NCBI GenBank assembly: GCA_017163975.1
Contig: JAFFSR010000347.1
Span: 942,001-1,006,000 of the forward strand
Reading direction: 5' to 3'
From: Anastatus disparis
Lineage: Eukaryota > Arthropoda > Insecta > Hymenoptera > Eupelmidae
Length of the DNA stretch: 64,000 nucleotides
The notes under the pieces are model-generated. The model saw only the letters and a list, made by a program, of their open reading frames with translations, made no database searches and was not told the origin of the DNA. The translations under genes and the position numbers were made by a program. How positions within the stretch are numbered: the stretch's first letter is position 1; each line of letters begins with the position of its first letter. Shown here piece by piece: positions 33,751 to 45,424 of this stretch.

Positions 33751-35263
33751 CTAATTACGACTAATACTGAATAATCGAATCTCTTTTTGTTCTTGAGATG
33801 TTGGTTTAGAAGGAGTAGATGTACTTGTGGAAGGTAGTGTTATATAGGGTGATTTACTTGGTAAAGGTGGAGGCGTTGGTCGAGGCAAAGGAGATTGTAA
33901 AACCATGGGTTCTGATATAACTGGCTTTTCTATTTTCACTTCCTTTAATTCTATTTCTTCATATCTTGGTATTTTTTTCATTTGATTATTATTTAATATA
34001 ATTATTAAATGCGTAATGGAGCTAAAAATGGCTCCTAATAAATGTATGGACCAGCCATATATTGTATGAAGAGTGTATCCTCTTATAATAGTATCCATAA
34101 TTAATTTAATTATATGATGAATGATTAAAATTATTATTATAGCTGAACTTATTGACCCAAATGTTGTCAGTTTATTTATGAATTTTTTCCAGGTGTTTTC
34201 TGCTATATTTGATAAAGTATTTTCTGTTAGTAAATTACTTAATAAATCTCCTCTTGAATTTTCTTTACCCTGAATTCCCCTCGCTATAGCGTTTAATAAA
34301 GCTGCTTTTTCGAAAGGGAACATTATATGTTGTTGTAATTCCTGTAAGTCTTCTTGAGAATAAATGCCACTAGTTGCCAGTGATGTTATTTTTTTAGGCA
34401 TCCATGAAGTTTGAGTATTTGGTCTTAAAATTTTTACAATATTTTTTGTTGTCCTTGGTTTTGGTGAAAGATTTATCCAATCTTCTCCAATTTTATAATA
34501 TTGTGGAATGATTGAATTACAATTTATTTCAGAACCTGATTTCAATAAAATATGTGTTTTTGGTGTTAAAAACCATGTCTTATTCTTTGTTGTTACAGGA
34601 AGTTAAATATAACACTTATTTGTGTGTTTTAATTGTACTTCTACTGGTTTACATTTTATTACATGTACTACTTCTCCAGCAAGTTTAGCTATATACCCAG
34701 GTTTTTGCATGATATTATAGGCAAATTCATCGGAAGCTATGGATGCAAGGGATAGAGATTCGCGTATTATTTTTTTCTCAATTTCGCATTTTTCTTTTAA
34801 GATATTAGAATATAAATCTTTAAGATCAGCACTAAAATGTTTTTCTATATATACAAATTTAGAATTCACGTAAGTAAATATATCTAAGTTCATTACTTCT
34901 TTCCTCATTTCATTATTGTCAAATAATAATTTATTATATGAAAGGTATAAGATACATAATTTAGGATGTTCAGTTTTTGTTAATATCCTATTACCAATGT
35001 TAATATTATTTAACGTTGATAATGAAAATGTTGTCTCAATAGAATTTACAGTATAAATACCCACATAGCATAAAAGAATTTTGAAATAATTTCATGAAAT
35101 ATTACAAGTAATAATACGTTGAAAACATTTAAAAAGAACTTAAAAAGAAAACTATATTCTTTTGAAAAGAATTTATGAAATAATACACAGGAAGATTACA
35201 AAGTCTTTACAAAAATATTACCAAAAAGGAAACGAAAGTTAAGGCATGAAATATTACACGAAT

Positions 35264-36670
35264 CCTTACTGAAAGGACTTTGCAAAGACTTCTTGAAAGG
35301 AAACAAGAATGAACTCAAAAATCTTCCAACGATTCAATTCATAAAATAATTTAGAAAGCTTTTGGAATGATCTAAGTTATTCTTTCACCGAATAATTTCA
35401 AGATTCTTCCAAAAAGCTTTTATGAAATAATTCATGTAATATTTTGGTAAAGTCTCAAGAAATCATACATGAAATAATTTTGAAATCTTTTTGAAATATT
35501 TTATAAAATAACTTATGATAAGAATAAAAGTTATTACATAAATCCTTACTGAAAGGAATTTGAAAAGACTTCTTGAAAGGAAACAAGAAAGAACTCAGAA
35601 ATCTTTCGAAGGTTTCAGTCGTAAAATAATTCAGAAAGATTTTCGGAATGATCTAAGTTATTCTTTCACCGAATAATTTCAAGATTCTTCCAAAAAGCTT
35701 TCATGAAATAATTCAGGCAATATTTTGGTAAAGTCTCAAGAAATCATACATGAAATAATTTTGAAATCTTTTTGAAATATTTTATAAAATAACTTATGAT
35801 AAGAATAAAAGTTATTACATAAATCCTTACTGAAAGGAATTTGAAAAGACTTCTTGAAAGGAAACAAGAAAGAACTCAAAAATCTTCCAACGATTCAATT
35901 CATAAAATAATTTAGAAAGCTTTTGGAATGATCTAAGTTATTCTTTCACCGAATCATTTCAAGATTCATTCAAAAAGCTTTCATGAAATAATTCATGCAA
36001 TATTTTGGTAAAGTCTCAAGAAATCATACATGAAATAATTTTGAAATCTTTTTGAAATCTTTCATGAAATAACTTTCGATGGAAATAAAATTTATTACAT
36101 ATATCCTTACTGAAAGAACTTTGAAAAGACTTCTTGAAAGGAAACAAGAAAGAACTCAGAAATCTTTCGAAGGTTTCAGTCGTAAAATAATTCAGAAAGA
36201 TTTTCGGAATGATCTAAGGTATTCTTTTACCGAATCATTTCAAGATTCATTCAAAAAGCTTTCATGAAATAATTCATGCAATATTTTGGTAAAGTCTCAA
36301 GAAATCATACATGAAATAATTTTGAAATCTTTTTGAAATCTTACATGAAATAACTTTTGATGGAAATAAAATTTATTACATATATCCTTACTGAAAGGAC
36401 TTTGAAAAGACTTTTTGAAAGGAAACAAGAATGAACTCAAAAATCTTCCAACGATTCAATTCATAAAATAATTTAGAAAGATTTTTGGAATAATCTAAGT
36501 TATTCTTTCACCGAATAATTTCAAGATTCTTCCAAAAAGCTTTTATGAAATAATTCATGTAATATTTTGGTAAAGTCTCAAGAAATCATACATGAAATAA
36601 TTTTGAAATCTTTTTGAAATATTTCATGAAATAACTTATGATGAGAATAAAAGTTATTACATAAATCCTT
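35264..36670. repeat. Five tandem copies of a 280-bp unit
   Basis: The phrase ATCCTTACTGAAAGG-like recurs at about 35264, 35544, 35825, 36105, 36385 and 36666. Units differ by small substitutions and alternate between two subtypes (CAACGATTCAATTC and GAAGGTTTCAGTCG), hinting at duplication of a two-unit block. Confidence 0.85.
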
Positions 36671-36957
36671 ACTGAATGGACTTTGAAAGGACTTTATGAA
36701 AGAAAACGTGAAATATAACAGAATCATTTAGAAATATTTTCGGGATTAGTTTATAATTTATCCGCTTGATGGCGGTATCTTTTACTCTCGCAAGCGGTAA
36801 GAGTGCTTTCCGTTTCATATATAAGGAAAATAAGAATCTTAAATTGAAATTATAAATTGTTATGCGTGCGATGTCTGTGTTATGATAACTTCGATTTTAA
36901 CCGCTGTTTAACCATTCGTAATCCTATGAGTAATTATGTCATTAGATCCGTTATATA

Positions 36958-37006
36958 TATATGTATGTGTGTGTGTGTGTGTGTGTGTATGTGTGTGTGT
37001 GTGTAT
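36958..37006. repeat. (TG)n microsatellite
   Basis: Mostly GT dinucleotides, inside element J. Confidence 0.9.
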
Positions 37007-38543
37007 TAATTCTAAATTGATTCTTAAATAATACAGGAAAGAATACAATTTCTAGAACTTTACACGTCTCAACTAAAGATAGATGAAAAGATTAATGCAT
37101 TATTACTAAAAGAATTCATGGACCTTTACAGAATTCTTTCATTGAAAGGATTCTGTAATAATTCTATGTCCGAGGTATATTTCTTTCAGAAATATAATGA
37201 AATAATGAAAATAAAATGCAATGAAATATTTTTATAATATTTACATCATTCTTAAAGAATACTTTCAATGAAAGATGTATGAAAAGATTTACGAATTATT
37301 ACCAAAAGAATTCATGGATCCTTACAGAATTCTTTCATTGAAAGGATTTTGTAATAATTCTATGTCTGAGGTATATTTCTTTTAGAAATAATACAATGAA
37401 ATATTTTAAAAATATTTCATATTATTCTTACAGAATCCTTCCAATGGAAGATGTATGAAAAGATTTACGAATTATTACCAAAAGAATTCATGGATCCTTA
37501 CAGAATTCTTCCATTAAAAGGATTTTGAAATATCTTGTGAATTCTTTATGAAATATTTTTATGTATTATTTTTAAAAGAATAATACCTCGGACATGGAAT
37601 TATTTCAGAACCCTTTCAGTGAAATATTTCTGAAAGATTGTAGTCCTTTCATGAATTCTTTCAGAATCCTTTTAAAGTCCTTTCATGCTGTATGGGATAC
37701 GATTTTGATTGGCTGAATTTATTATTTTTGCGGGGCCTCTATATAAGGTTTCGTATTCTGTTTTAAAACCCTCCTCTGCAGGTAAATGTTCCCAAAAAGT
37801 ATAGCCTGCTTGTGAATCGATGCAGTGTTCATCCGTAAATTTACATATGGTTCCTGAGTTTAATCGTAATTTATTGTTTTGTAAACTTACTTGAGCATAT
37901 TCTTCTAGTAGAGTTATTCTTATGAGGCCTTGGACGAGTACGTTATCCCAGGAACCAAAATTATCCGTGTAAGATGCTCCTTTGCATGTTTTATCCTTAA
38001 CTGAACCAGCGAAATCTATTCCTACAGATCTTGTTGAATTTATTTTTAAATCTGCTATTGTATGAATATTATCATATTTAAATATTCCTGTTTCATGTAT
38101 AAATTTGCATTTTTCATGGCTGATTTCGTAAAGATACTCTTGTAAGGCATGAGCTGTAGTACCCAAATGGCTGAACATTCCACAGTGAAATACTGTTCTC
38201 TGTATTTCTATTTTACACTGCATGCTTTTTATAGATTTAAATTCTGCAATTTGTAGTAATTCTATTGTTGTATTACTTATAGTAACATTTTCTTGTTGAA
38301 AATCACATTCGCCCGTATCTAGTAAAGAGTAGGTATTAATAATTGGATCTGTAGATTCACAGTTGAAACCGATGATTGCAGAATTACTCTTGATAAGAGA
38401 TAAGAAGATAAATATGATAAACAGCATTTTTCTTATGTTTATATAGAGGATGAAAAGTTCTGAAAATAGAAAATAATATTAATTTTTACGTTTATGCAAA
38501 ATTAATTTATCAGCATGAACTAGTTTTGGACCACCCTTATAAT

Positions 38544-39060
38544 TTATATGATATTGCTATTTTCGTGAATTTTTAATACCTCAAAGGGTCCCAAATTATG
38601 ATTTTTCTCTAATTTTCCTGGCTTTGGTTCTTTTATGAACCAGACTTCATCGCCAATGTTAAAATGTACAGGATTTATAGATCTGTCATAGTATAGTTTA
38701 GATTTTTTCTTTGATAATATTAAATTTTCTCGAGCTATTTTTGCAATATCTTTCATGTTTGTTAATAACTTTCCTATATAATCATTAAAAGTTGGTAATT
38801 TTTCTGATTGTTTCAAAGGTTCGCTAGCTGGGTAGGCGAAAACTAATTCATGTGGTGTGAATTTATGACTTGAATGAACACTTGTATTATAATTAAATTG
38901 TGCAAGTTCAAGCCAATTATCCCATTCGATTTTCTTATCTGCGAAATTTTTCAAATATTCGCATAAGGGATGATGAGCCCTTTCTAACGCGCCGTTAGAT
39001 TGTGGGTGAAATGCGGTTGTCTCAATTTTTTTAAATTTAAATCTTTTTGAAATCGCTTTT
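38544..39060 (-). pseudogene. Gypsy integrase, C-terminal part
   Basis: After element H the integrase resumes with AISKRFKFKKIETTAF and HPQSNGALERAH, which holds the catalytic Glu of the D,D-35-E triad. Downstream is the C-terminal domain with NIGDEVWF and LGPFEVLKI. The frame closes with a stop at 38544 about 115 bp before the envelope ATG. The remaining integrase is at 42363-42943. Confidence 0.9.
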
Positions 39061-39607
39061 GACCGATTCCATCTCAAATCATGCAGACCGACTGCACCTA
39101 TCTCTCCGAACTGCTTAAAATTTTTTTATATTATTCTACTTTGAAAATAAGCGTATACGTATTTTTTTATTTTTCAATATCATCAAAAATGCAGTTTTTA
39201 TGCACTTTTTAAAAATGACTTATAAATTTTCAATTCTCAAAAATCGAAATTTTTTTAAATCGTTTTTATCCCTGTAGTGATCTTTATAAATAAATTTAGG
39301 CTCGTTCAATGCTACAGAGGATGCTCTTTTAATTCCGACGTCTTTTATTTTTTTTAACAAAAAAACGGAAGTGCAATTGCACTTTTTGTAAAAAATGAAA
39401 AATGCATTTTTCTCAAAAAAGCCATTTTTTTTTGTCTCAAATTTTTTTTATGGATAGGTGGCCTTAAGACCTATATTTTCATCGGTGTGGAATTTGGAAT
39501 ATTTTGGTATAGCAAGAGATATAAAAAAAATTGAGAAAAAAATTTTCATATTTACATAAATGTAAATACGTCATAGATACAACAAATATTTCAGGAGTAA
39601 GCGCATT

Positions 39608-39611
39608 CCAG

Positions 39612-39670
<59 letters not shown>
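39608..39670. repeat. (TA)n microsatellite
   Basis: About 60 bp of TA dinucleotides inside element H. Confidence 0.95.
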
Positions 39671-39675
<5 letters not shown>

Positions 39676-39737
39676 ACGTACATAGCTTTTATGCAACTCA
39701 TAGGTGTTGTGCTGTACATATATATATATTAGTTATA

Positions 39738-40309
39738 TATGTCCTTTGGCCGTATTCAGGTGGAATATGAATCAAGGACAATGTTTGTCGCTTGAGCTGA
39801 AATTGCCGAGGGCGCGCGAAGCGCGCCCGAGGTAGATTTCTGCTCAAGCGGCAAACATTGTTCGAGATTCAGATTCCACCTGAATAAACGGCCAAAGGAC
39901 ATAGATGATTTTATGTCCGAAGTAGGCCGTATGAGGAAACATAACTTATTAGTTGAAAATATTAATCTCTTTTTCAATACTTTTAAAATTAAATTTTAGT
40001 TCTATTGATTTTTTCTTTTGTTTCTTAGATTGACATTTTGTAATGAGTATAGCTGCTGTCGAAGCGCGAGTCATTTTTTTTTCACTAACCTACGTTCAAT
40101 ATGATTGCTCTTTGACATATTGAACGAAACATAGTAGGATCGGTGATGCCATATTGATTTCTCCTGAGACATATTGAGTCTCAATATGTCTCAGGAAGAC
40201 ATATAATTCTTGCAATAAGTCGAGGAGCGCGTCTGAGACATATGGGATGCCAATACAAATTTAGCATGCTCTTTACATACTGACACGAATACGGCCTTCG
40301 AGGACATAA
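39738..40309. mobile_element. MITE with GTCCTTTGGCCGTATTC ends and strong hairpin
   Basis: Outer ends ATGTCCTTTGGCCGTATTC and GAATACGGCC...GGACAT are inverse copies. Within it, 39741-39903 is a near-perfect hairpin whose tip is GGGCGCGCGAAGCGCGCCC, very GC-rich against the AT-rich surroundings. A second hairpin with ACATATTGA motifs lies at about 40110-40200. Confidence 0.7.
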
Positions 40310-40362
40310 ATATATATATATATATATATATATAAAATAAATATATAATATATAAAGAAATT

Positions 40363-40959
40363 TTACGTTAAGTATAAGAAATTATGTAAAAAAAAAGTTC
40401 TATTTTTTTTTCCTTTCTTATGAGTTTTGGACTTTTTCTTATTGCGCACATTCTTCTTTGACGTAATTTTTCTTTTCTTTTTTTTTTCTTTATTTAATAA
40501 TTTTGTGAAAGGATGAGCAGCAGTTCGAGCCATATACAATTTTTTCTTTGTCCCTACTTTTACTTTCCATACGTGGGTTTTTTGAATGCCGGCCAATTTA
40601 GGGGTCTTAAGCCACTCTTTTATTTTGCTTTGCCTAAAAACTTCAATATCTTCTTTTGGCAGTAAGATTAATTTAATAGCGTCAGTGTTAGATTGAACTT
40701 TTTTTACAAAAGCATTTGCATCTTGTATTGATTCAACATGACAATTTTGAAGATTATGTCTGGTCGCATAGTGTTTTACTAATCCACCGACGCCATCAAC
40801 CGCACCTTTCCCATGCCCCGTAGCTGAAAACAACCATTTTTGATTGTTAGAAGCTTTTTTCATTTCATGTAATTGAAATCGATTTTTGAAATGACTTGCG
40901 GCTCCATCTGTTATAATCGATATTTGTTCTATTGAATCAGTTGAATCATTTTTCATCAA
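40363..40959 (-). CDS. Transposase-like protein, C-terminal part (element H)
   Basis: 198 codons. ISIITDGAASHFKNRFQ and SATGHGKGAVDGVGG are motifs I associate with a widespread arthropod transposon protein family whose superfamily name I cannot state. The conserved Asp of TDGAAS could be one catalytic acidic residue of a DDE-type fold. The C terminus is Lys-rich, like a nuclear targeting tail. The upstream part is probably 41701-41180, separated by a decayed region with a 30-bp tandem duplication (40974-41032). Confidence 0.55.
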   Translation of the reverse strand: MMKNDSTDSIEQISIITDGAASHFKNRFQLHEMKKASNNQKWLFSATGHGKGAVDGVGGLVKHYATRHNLQNCHVESIQDANAFVKKVQSNTDAIKLILLPKEDIEVFRQSKIKEWLKTPKLAGIQKTHVWKVKVGTKKKLYMARTAAHPFTKLLNKEKKKKRKITSKKNVRNKKKSKTHKKGKKNRTFFLHNFLYLT

Positions 40960-41179
40960 ATCAATGATTTTTGAGAATATATTCCCTTAGTTTTTACAAG
41001 TTGAGAATATATTCCCTTAGTTTTTACAAGCATTCGTGCTTTATCAATCATGTAAACAGTCACTTCGGGAAAGATAGATAAAATTTTAGATTTTGATATC
41101 GACAAAGAAATCAGCGAAGAATTTTAATTTTTTCATTGATACTGCCACAAATTTTAAGTGCTACTCCCAAATTGTTAAA

Positions 41180-41701
41180 TCATTCATCGCAGAAGCATTG
41201 AGAAAAACCATCATTGGATGCATCAATTGAAACATTGTATGCTTCCGATAATTTGCAGCTAGTTGCAGAGGAAAATGAAGAAATTAATTCTGATTTCTTT
41301 CTCGTGACGTATGTTTCTAAAGAAGAGTCATCAACAGCTCTCTTCTTTTTCAGCGGTGAAACATTACCAAAGGAACTTGAAATTAAAGTCTCGTTCAAAT
41401 ACTCAATCCGCTCTGGAGTGCTTGCACGAAAATCGTGGGCTTCAGTATGGACCAAGTAAGCATCATTATCTGAATCGATCGCATCAATAATTTTCGTTGA
41501 TTCAATTTTCTTGATGCGTTTATAACAGTTGAAACATACATAATCAGAACTATGTACCGCCTTGTCAGGCAAATGTTGCTGCAGATGTTCTGCTAAATTT
41601 TCCAACATTCTAAATTTGGTAGCGGTATTATAAACAATTTTTTTGTGTGATCCAAAAAAATTTGGACACTTCCGTCTCTTCTCGGAATAAGTTTCAGACA
41701 T
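41180..41701 (-). CDS. Zinc-binding N-terminal part of element H protein
   Basis: 173 codons. A basic start with CPNFFG, then VCFNCYKRIKK about 40 residues on, forms a plausible Cys-rich DNA-binding module. A Ser/Asp-rich linker follows. The frame ends 220 bp upstream of the next element H ORF; together they probably formed one transposase, now broken or spliced. Confidence 0.5.
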   Translation of the reverse strand: MSETYSEKRRKCPNFFGSHKKIVYNTATKFRMLENLAEHLQQHLPDKAVHSSDYVCFNCYKRIKKIESTKIIDAIDSDNDAYLVHTEAHDFRASTPERIEYLNETLISSSFGNVSPLKKKRAVDDSSLETYVTRKKSELISSFSSATSCKLSEAYNVSIDASNDGFSQCFCDE

Positions 41702-42362
41702 ATTTCAAAATGAGTCTCAATATCTAGAAATTAAACGATATAAAAGATGTAAGATAACTACCGTGAATAGCTGCTTTCTTAAGGCACTTAAATTATCTAT
41801 GCGATATTTAGCCACATAGCGGTATATCTAGATATCTACGTATATATACATCTGTTATGTAAATATGAAAATTTTTTTCTCAATTTCTTTTATATCTCTT
41901 ACTAAACCAAAATATTCCAAATTCCACACCGATGAAAATATAGGTCTTAAGGCCACCTATCCATAAAAAAAATTTGAGACAAAAAAAAAATGGCTTTTTT
42001 AAGAAAAATGCATTTTTCATTTTTTACAAAAAGTGCAATTGCACTTCCGTTTTTTTGTTAAAAAAAATAAAAGACGTCGGAATTAATAGAGCATCCTCTG
42101 TAGCATTGAACGAGCCTAAATTTATTTATAAAGATCACTACAGGGATAAAAACGATTAAAAAAAAAAAAAAAATTTCGATTTTTGATAATTGAAAATTTA
42201 TAAGTCATTTTTAAAAAGTGCATAAAAACTGCATTTTTGATGATATTGAAAAATAAAAAAATACGTATACGCTTATTTTCAAAGTAGAATAATATAAAAA
42301 ATTTTTAAGCAGTTCGGAGAGATAGGTGCAGTCGGTCTGCATGATTTGAGATGGAATCGGTC

Positions 42363-42943
42363 TTTTATTAATTTACCACCCTTGTCGGTAAGAACTATTT
42401 TTGGTGAACCGAAAATGCAAATGAATTTTTTTATGAATGCTTCAGCTATAGACTCTGCAGTTTGTTCTTTAAGTGCAACAGCTATTACAAATTTCGATAA
42501 ATAATCTTGCATTGTTAGTATATATTTATTATTATATTTAGTTATATTTAAAGGTCCTACTATATCTAAAGAAATTTTATCGAATGTTTTTTCTGGGGTA
42601 TCTGTTATGATCATTGGTTGTTTAGTTTTAATTCTTTTTAATTTATTTTTTTGACATGTTTCGCAATTTTTTATTCGATTTTGTATATCGGTTTTTAAAT
42701 TTTCCCAAAAGTATTTATTTTTAATTCTATTATAAGTTCTATTAACTCCTGAATGACCTCCTATACTTGAAGAATGATATAAATCAAAAATTTTTTCTCT
42801 GTTATCAATTTTCACATATTCTGTATTATTTAAACAAATAATAATTTTAATATCTGTATCTTTAAAAATATCATATAAAATTTCTTCAATTTCGTTCCAA
42901 GTTATGTTTAAAATTTTAATATTCTTTGAAATGCTGAACATAT
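42363..42943 (-). pseudogene. Gypsy integrase, N-terminal part
   Basis: The minus-strand frame has the HHCC zinc-binding site (HSSSIGGHSGVNRTY ... CETCQKNK) and two of three catalytic acidic residues (SLDIVGPL, LTDKGGKL). It runs into element H at 42363. The usual TDxGxxF motif is altered to TDKGGKL, which may reflect decay. The upstream side is cut by element G at 42944. Confidence 0.9.
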
Positions 42944-44190
42944 CCCGGTCAAAAAAAAACATCTATAAATATAGCTAAAAATTTAGATAAAGAAAATACA
43001 GCTATATTAATGTGTATTATAGCCAGGGGCGGATTAAAGGGGGGCTAGGTAGGGCTATAGCCCTGGGCCCCGGTTATCAGAGGGCCCCGAATAGAATAAG
43101 GTTGTTGAAAAAATGTTTGCGAGTATTAAATTAAAAAAGTTTTTTCAGTTTGTAAAATATATATAGTAAAGCGGGGTAAGATGAGGAAGAAAGTTTTTAT
43201 ATCATTCAGTAAAGAATATTATAATCTATTAAATAAATATTAAAACTTTTGTACCGATGATCGCTATAAGTTTTTATATTTATTAAACAGATTGTTATGT
43301 TCTTAACTAAATTAAGATATAAAAATTTTTTCCCTTAAATATGATATCTTCCGCTTTACTATAAGAATTTTAGTAGAATTGCAAATTACAATACTTTAAA
43401 ATAAAGCCATATTTATTTGTTAACGTATTATTGTTTTCGAATGAAATTCGATCCTAAAATCAAAATTTTTTTCAGAGCAACAAATTTAAAAATTTGTTTT
43501 GTAACATTCTGAATTTATTCTGTTTTCTCTTAATCGCTATTTGTACTGTTTATTTAATTTCAGCCTTACTTTTCCAAAAAGGAAAAATATATATCACAAA
43601 CTCAACGCAATAATATATACACCATTAACTTTTTTTCAAAATTTTTTAAAATCTTTTTTCAAATACGTTTAAAGTAGAAAACAAGGATCAAATAAAAAAA
43701 TAAAATTTTTCTCTTCTTTTAGTTTTTAATCTTTGCAAAAGTATTTGCACTGAAAAACTATTGATACTTCTCAATAAAACAAATAAATTTTATTATTTTT
43801 TTATATACGATAAATATTTAATTTATCTATAGTAGTTCGATCAAAGAATATAATATTAAATAATCTAGATAAAAAATATAAAAAATGTTAAGATGTAAAA
43901 ATATAAAATTTGTGAAAGAAAAAGTATAGAGATATGAAGTATAAAATATTCAATTATACCTATAGCTATGAGCAAAAAATTAATAAATAATTAATCTATA
44001 AAGGAAATTGTTCGAAATATTTCATCAGAATACAATCATTTAAAAATAATTGTATTATACTGTTACATAAAACGTCGCGCTGTTTGGCTGTATAATACTA
44101 TCATGCGATGCTAACTAGTGAAAAGGTTTGCCAGCATATTTATTAATAAAGCACATGTAACGTAGAGTATATAGTGCTTGTATCAATTGG

Positions 44191-44255
44191 TCGAGACAGA
44201 AATTCGAACTCGGATCATCGAGTTACGGACCCATCACTAAGCCACGAAAAACCTC
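44191..44255 (-). pseudogene. tRNA-like relic
   Basis: On the minus strand CGTGGCTTAGTGATGGG (box A-like) precedes GAGTTCGAATTTC (box B-like) at tRNA spacing. No closed acceptor stem. It sits inside the decayed hAT element. Confidence 0.35.
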
Positions 44256-44501
44256 AAAAATACAATTATGTTTGACAAAATATTCCAAATAATTAATAAA
44301 TCCTTATGAAATAATGTAAATTGATTTTAATAGATGATTTTTTTATAAATATAATAGCAATTTTTAAAAGATTTTAAAAGAAAGTAAAAATTTGTTTATC
44401 ATTATTTTATTCATATTTTGATCATCGATAATAAAAACATGGAATTTACTACTATTTAAAATAAGACTATTATTAAACAATTAAATCTCTCTTAAATTGC
44501 A

Positions 44502-44624
44502 AATTGTGAGTCCGAAAGGTCATTTTCAGTTTTAAAACGATTAAAAAATGTATTGCGAGCAAATATGCTAGATAAAAGATTATCGTCTTTAGCTAGATTT
44601 GGAAATGAATTACTTCGAAATTAA
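44502..44624 (+). pseudogene. hAT transposase C-terminal dimerisation fragment
   Basis: Forty codons starting NCESERSFSVLKRLKN and ending ELLRN before TAA match the pattern of the hAT dimerisation domain (CERSFS..L...K..LR). Upstream sequence is too decayed to read. Not functional. Confidence 0.8.
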
Positions 44625-45192
44625 AGTTATGATTTAATCGATAGATCTGCCAATGATAAAGCGAGGAAAAAAGCTTTCAAAGTTTAATTATATGAATTTC
44701 AATTGAAATTTTTTATATTGATCATATATTCTAATTTTAATACATAAAATGTTTAAAGATAATTAAAAATTTACTGACTAATTTATTATATCTGATTTAT
44801 TTTAATAACTTTGAAAATATCATATAAAAATTAATAATCTCTTCTACTCTAAACAAATCTTTATTGCCTATCTGCACTTCTAATCTGTTACGTAGTTTTA
44901 AGAATTTGGTTTAAGAAAAAGGCAATAAATTTTCTATCCGTCAGAAGTCATAATTTATTTCTCAGTAGAAAAAATTATTTAAAATATAAACATTATTCAA
45001 TTTTTTATATCGAAAAAACGTTGTCCTTAAAGGGGCCCCATTATGTTCATAGCCCAGGGCTCCACGGAACCTTGATCCGCCCCTGATTATAGCTATATTC
45101 ATGTATTTTTTTTAACTGTATATCTATGAGAAATATAGCTAGATTTTCAGCTATATTTCTAGCTATAATGGGCTAAAATAGGGATTATACCT

Positions 45193-45269
45193 CTGCCGTC
45201 CAAAGTAAGAAAACCTTAACTCCAATGGGATTCCAATGTAGTTAACCACTTATACACTTTGGACGGCAG
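45193..45269. mobile_element. 77-bp MITE with ACCT TSD
   Basis: CTGCCGTCCAAAGT and its complement lie between ACCT copies (45189-45192, 45270-45273). Very short, non-coding. Confidence 0.65.
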
Positions 45270-45424
45270 ACCTATAAAGATAGGTAAAAATATTGCTAAA
45301 AATCTAGCTATATTTCTCATAGATATACAGCTAAAAAACACGTAAATATAGCTGTAATACACAATGTAGCTATATTTTTACCTATATTTTTTAGCTATAT
45401 TTATAGATGTTTTTTTTTGCAGGG

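Larger units (their letters stand above)
35057..37693. mobile_element. Element J, tandem-repeat-rich insertion in env
   Basis: Ends read CCCACATAGCATAAAAG (left) and, inverted, CCCATACAGCATGAAAGG (right). Flanks resume the envelope frame on both sides. The duplication is unclear: TA/AT or ATAC can be argued. The left half is a 280-bp tandem array; the right half carries related sequence in inverse orientation. No transposase. Borders are good to a few bases. Confidence 0.65.
33751..38427 (-). pseudogene. Chuvirus-type envelope glycoprotein, broken
   Basis: Three parts on the minus strand: 38427-about 37694, about 35056-34603 and 34602-33751. The first opens with a hydrophobic signal-like segment, then has the GFNCES ... 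SLLDTGECDF pattern found near the N terminus of chuvirus (mivirus) glycoproteins and their insect genomic relatives. The middle part has PGYIAKLAGEVVHVIKCKP. The last has a long hydrophobic transmembrane segment and a Pro/Ser/Thr-rich tail. Element J splits parts one and two, and a TAA (34603-34605) separates two and three in the same frame. Its ancestral role would be membrane fusion; this copy is not functional. Confidence 0.75.
39061..42362. mobile_element. Element H: 3.3-kb DNA transposon, 500-bp TIRs, TTTT TSD
   Basis: Ends GACCGATTCCATCTCAAATC and its complement pair inwards for about 500 bp (39061-39560 and 41860-42362). TTTT lies on both sides (39057-39060, 42363-42366). Removing the element and one TTTT rejoins the integrase codons ... 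LIK and AISK in frame. Two minus-strand ORFs (41701-41180, 40959-40363) are likely transposase parts. A MITE (39738-40309) sits between the left TIR and the ORFs. Confidence 0.85.
43024..45085 (+). mobile_element. Decayed hAT transposon, 8-bp TSD
   Basis: CAGGGGCGGAT and ATCCGCCCCTG ends with ATTATAGC on each side (43016-43023, 45086-45093) define an hAT. Only the C-terminal end of the transposase (44502-44624) is readable. A small MITE with ATAGTAAAGCGG ends (about 43168-43364) and a tRNA-like stretch (44191-44255) are inside. Confidence 0.9.
42944..45424. mobile_element. Element G: CCC...GGG element, TSD AT, carrying an hAT
   Basis: Ends CCCGGTCAAAAAAAAACATC and TTTTTGCAGGG lie between AT copies (42942-42943, 45425-45426). 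Subterminal parts repeat ATATAGCTA-type units, also palindromic. An hAT element (43024-45085) and a 77-bp MITE (45193-45269) lie inside. Without them it is about 340 bp. Confidence 0.8.

Noticed and set aside
35264..36670. CRISPR-like regular repeat array
   Set aside because: Units are 280 bp with no short repeat/unique spacer alternation, in a eukaryotic transposon.
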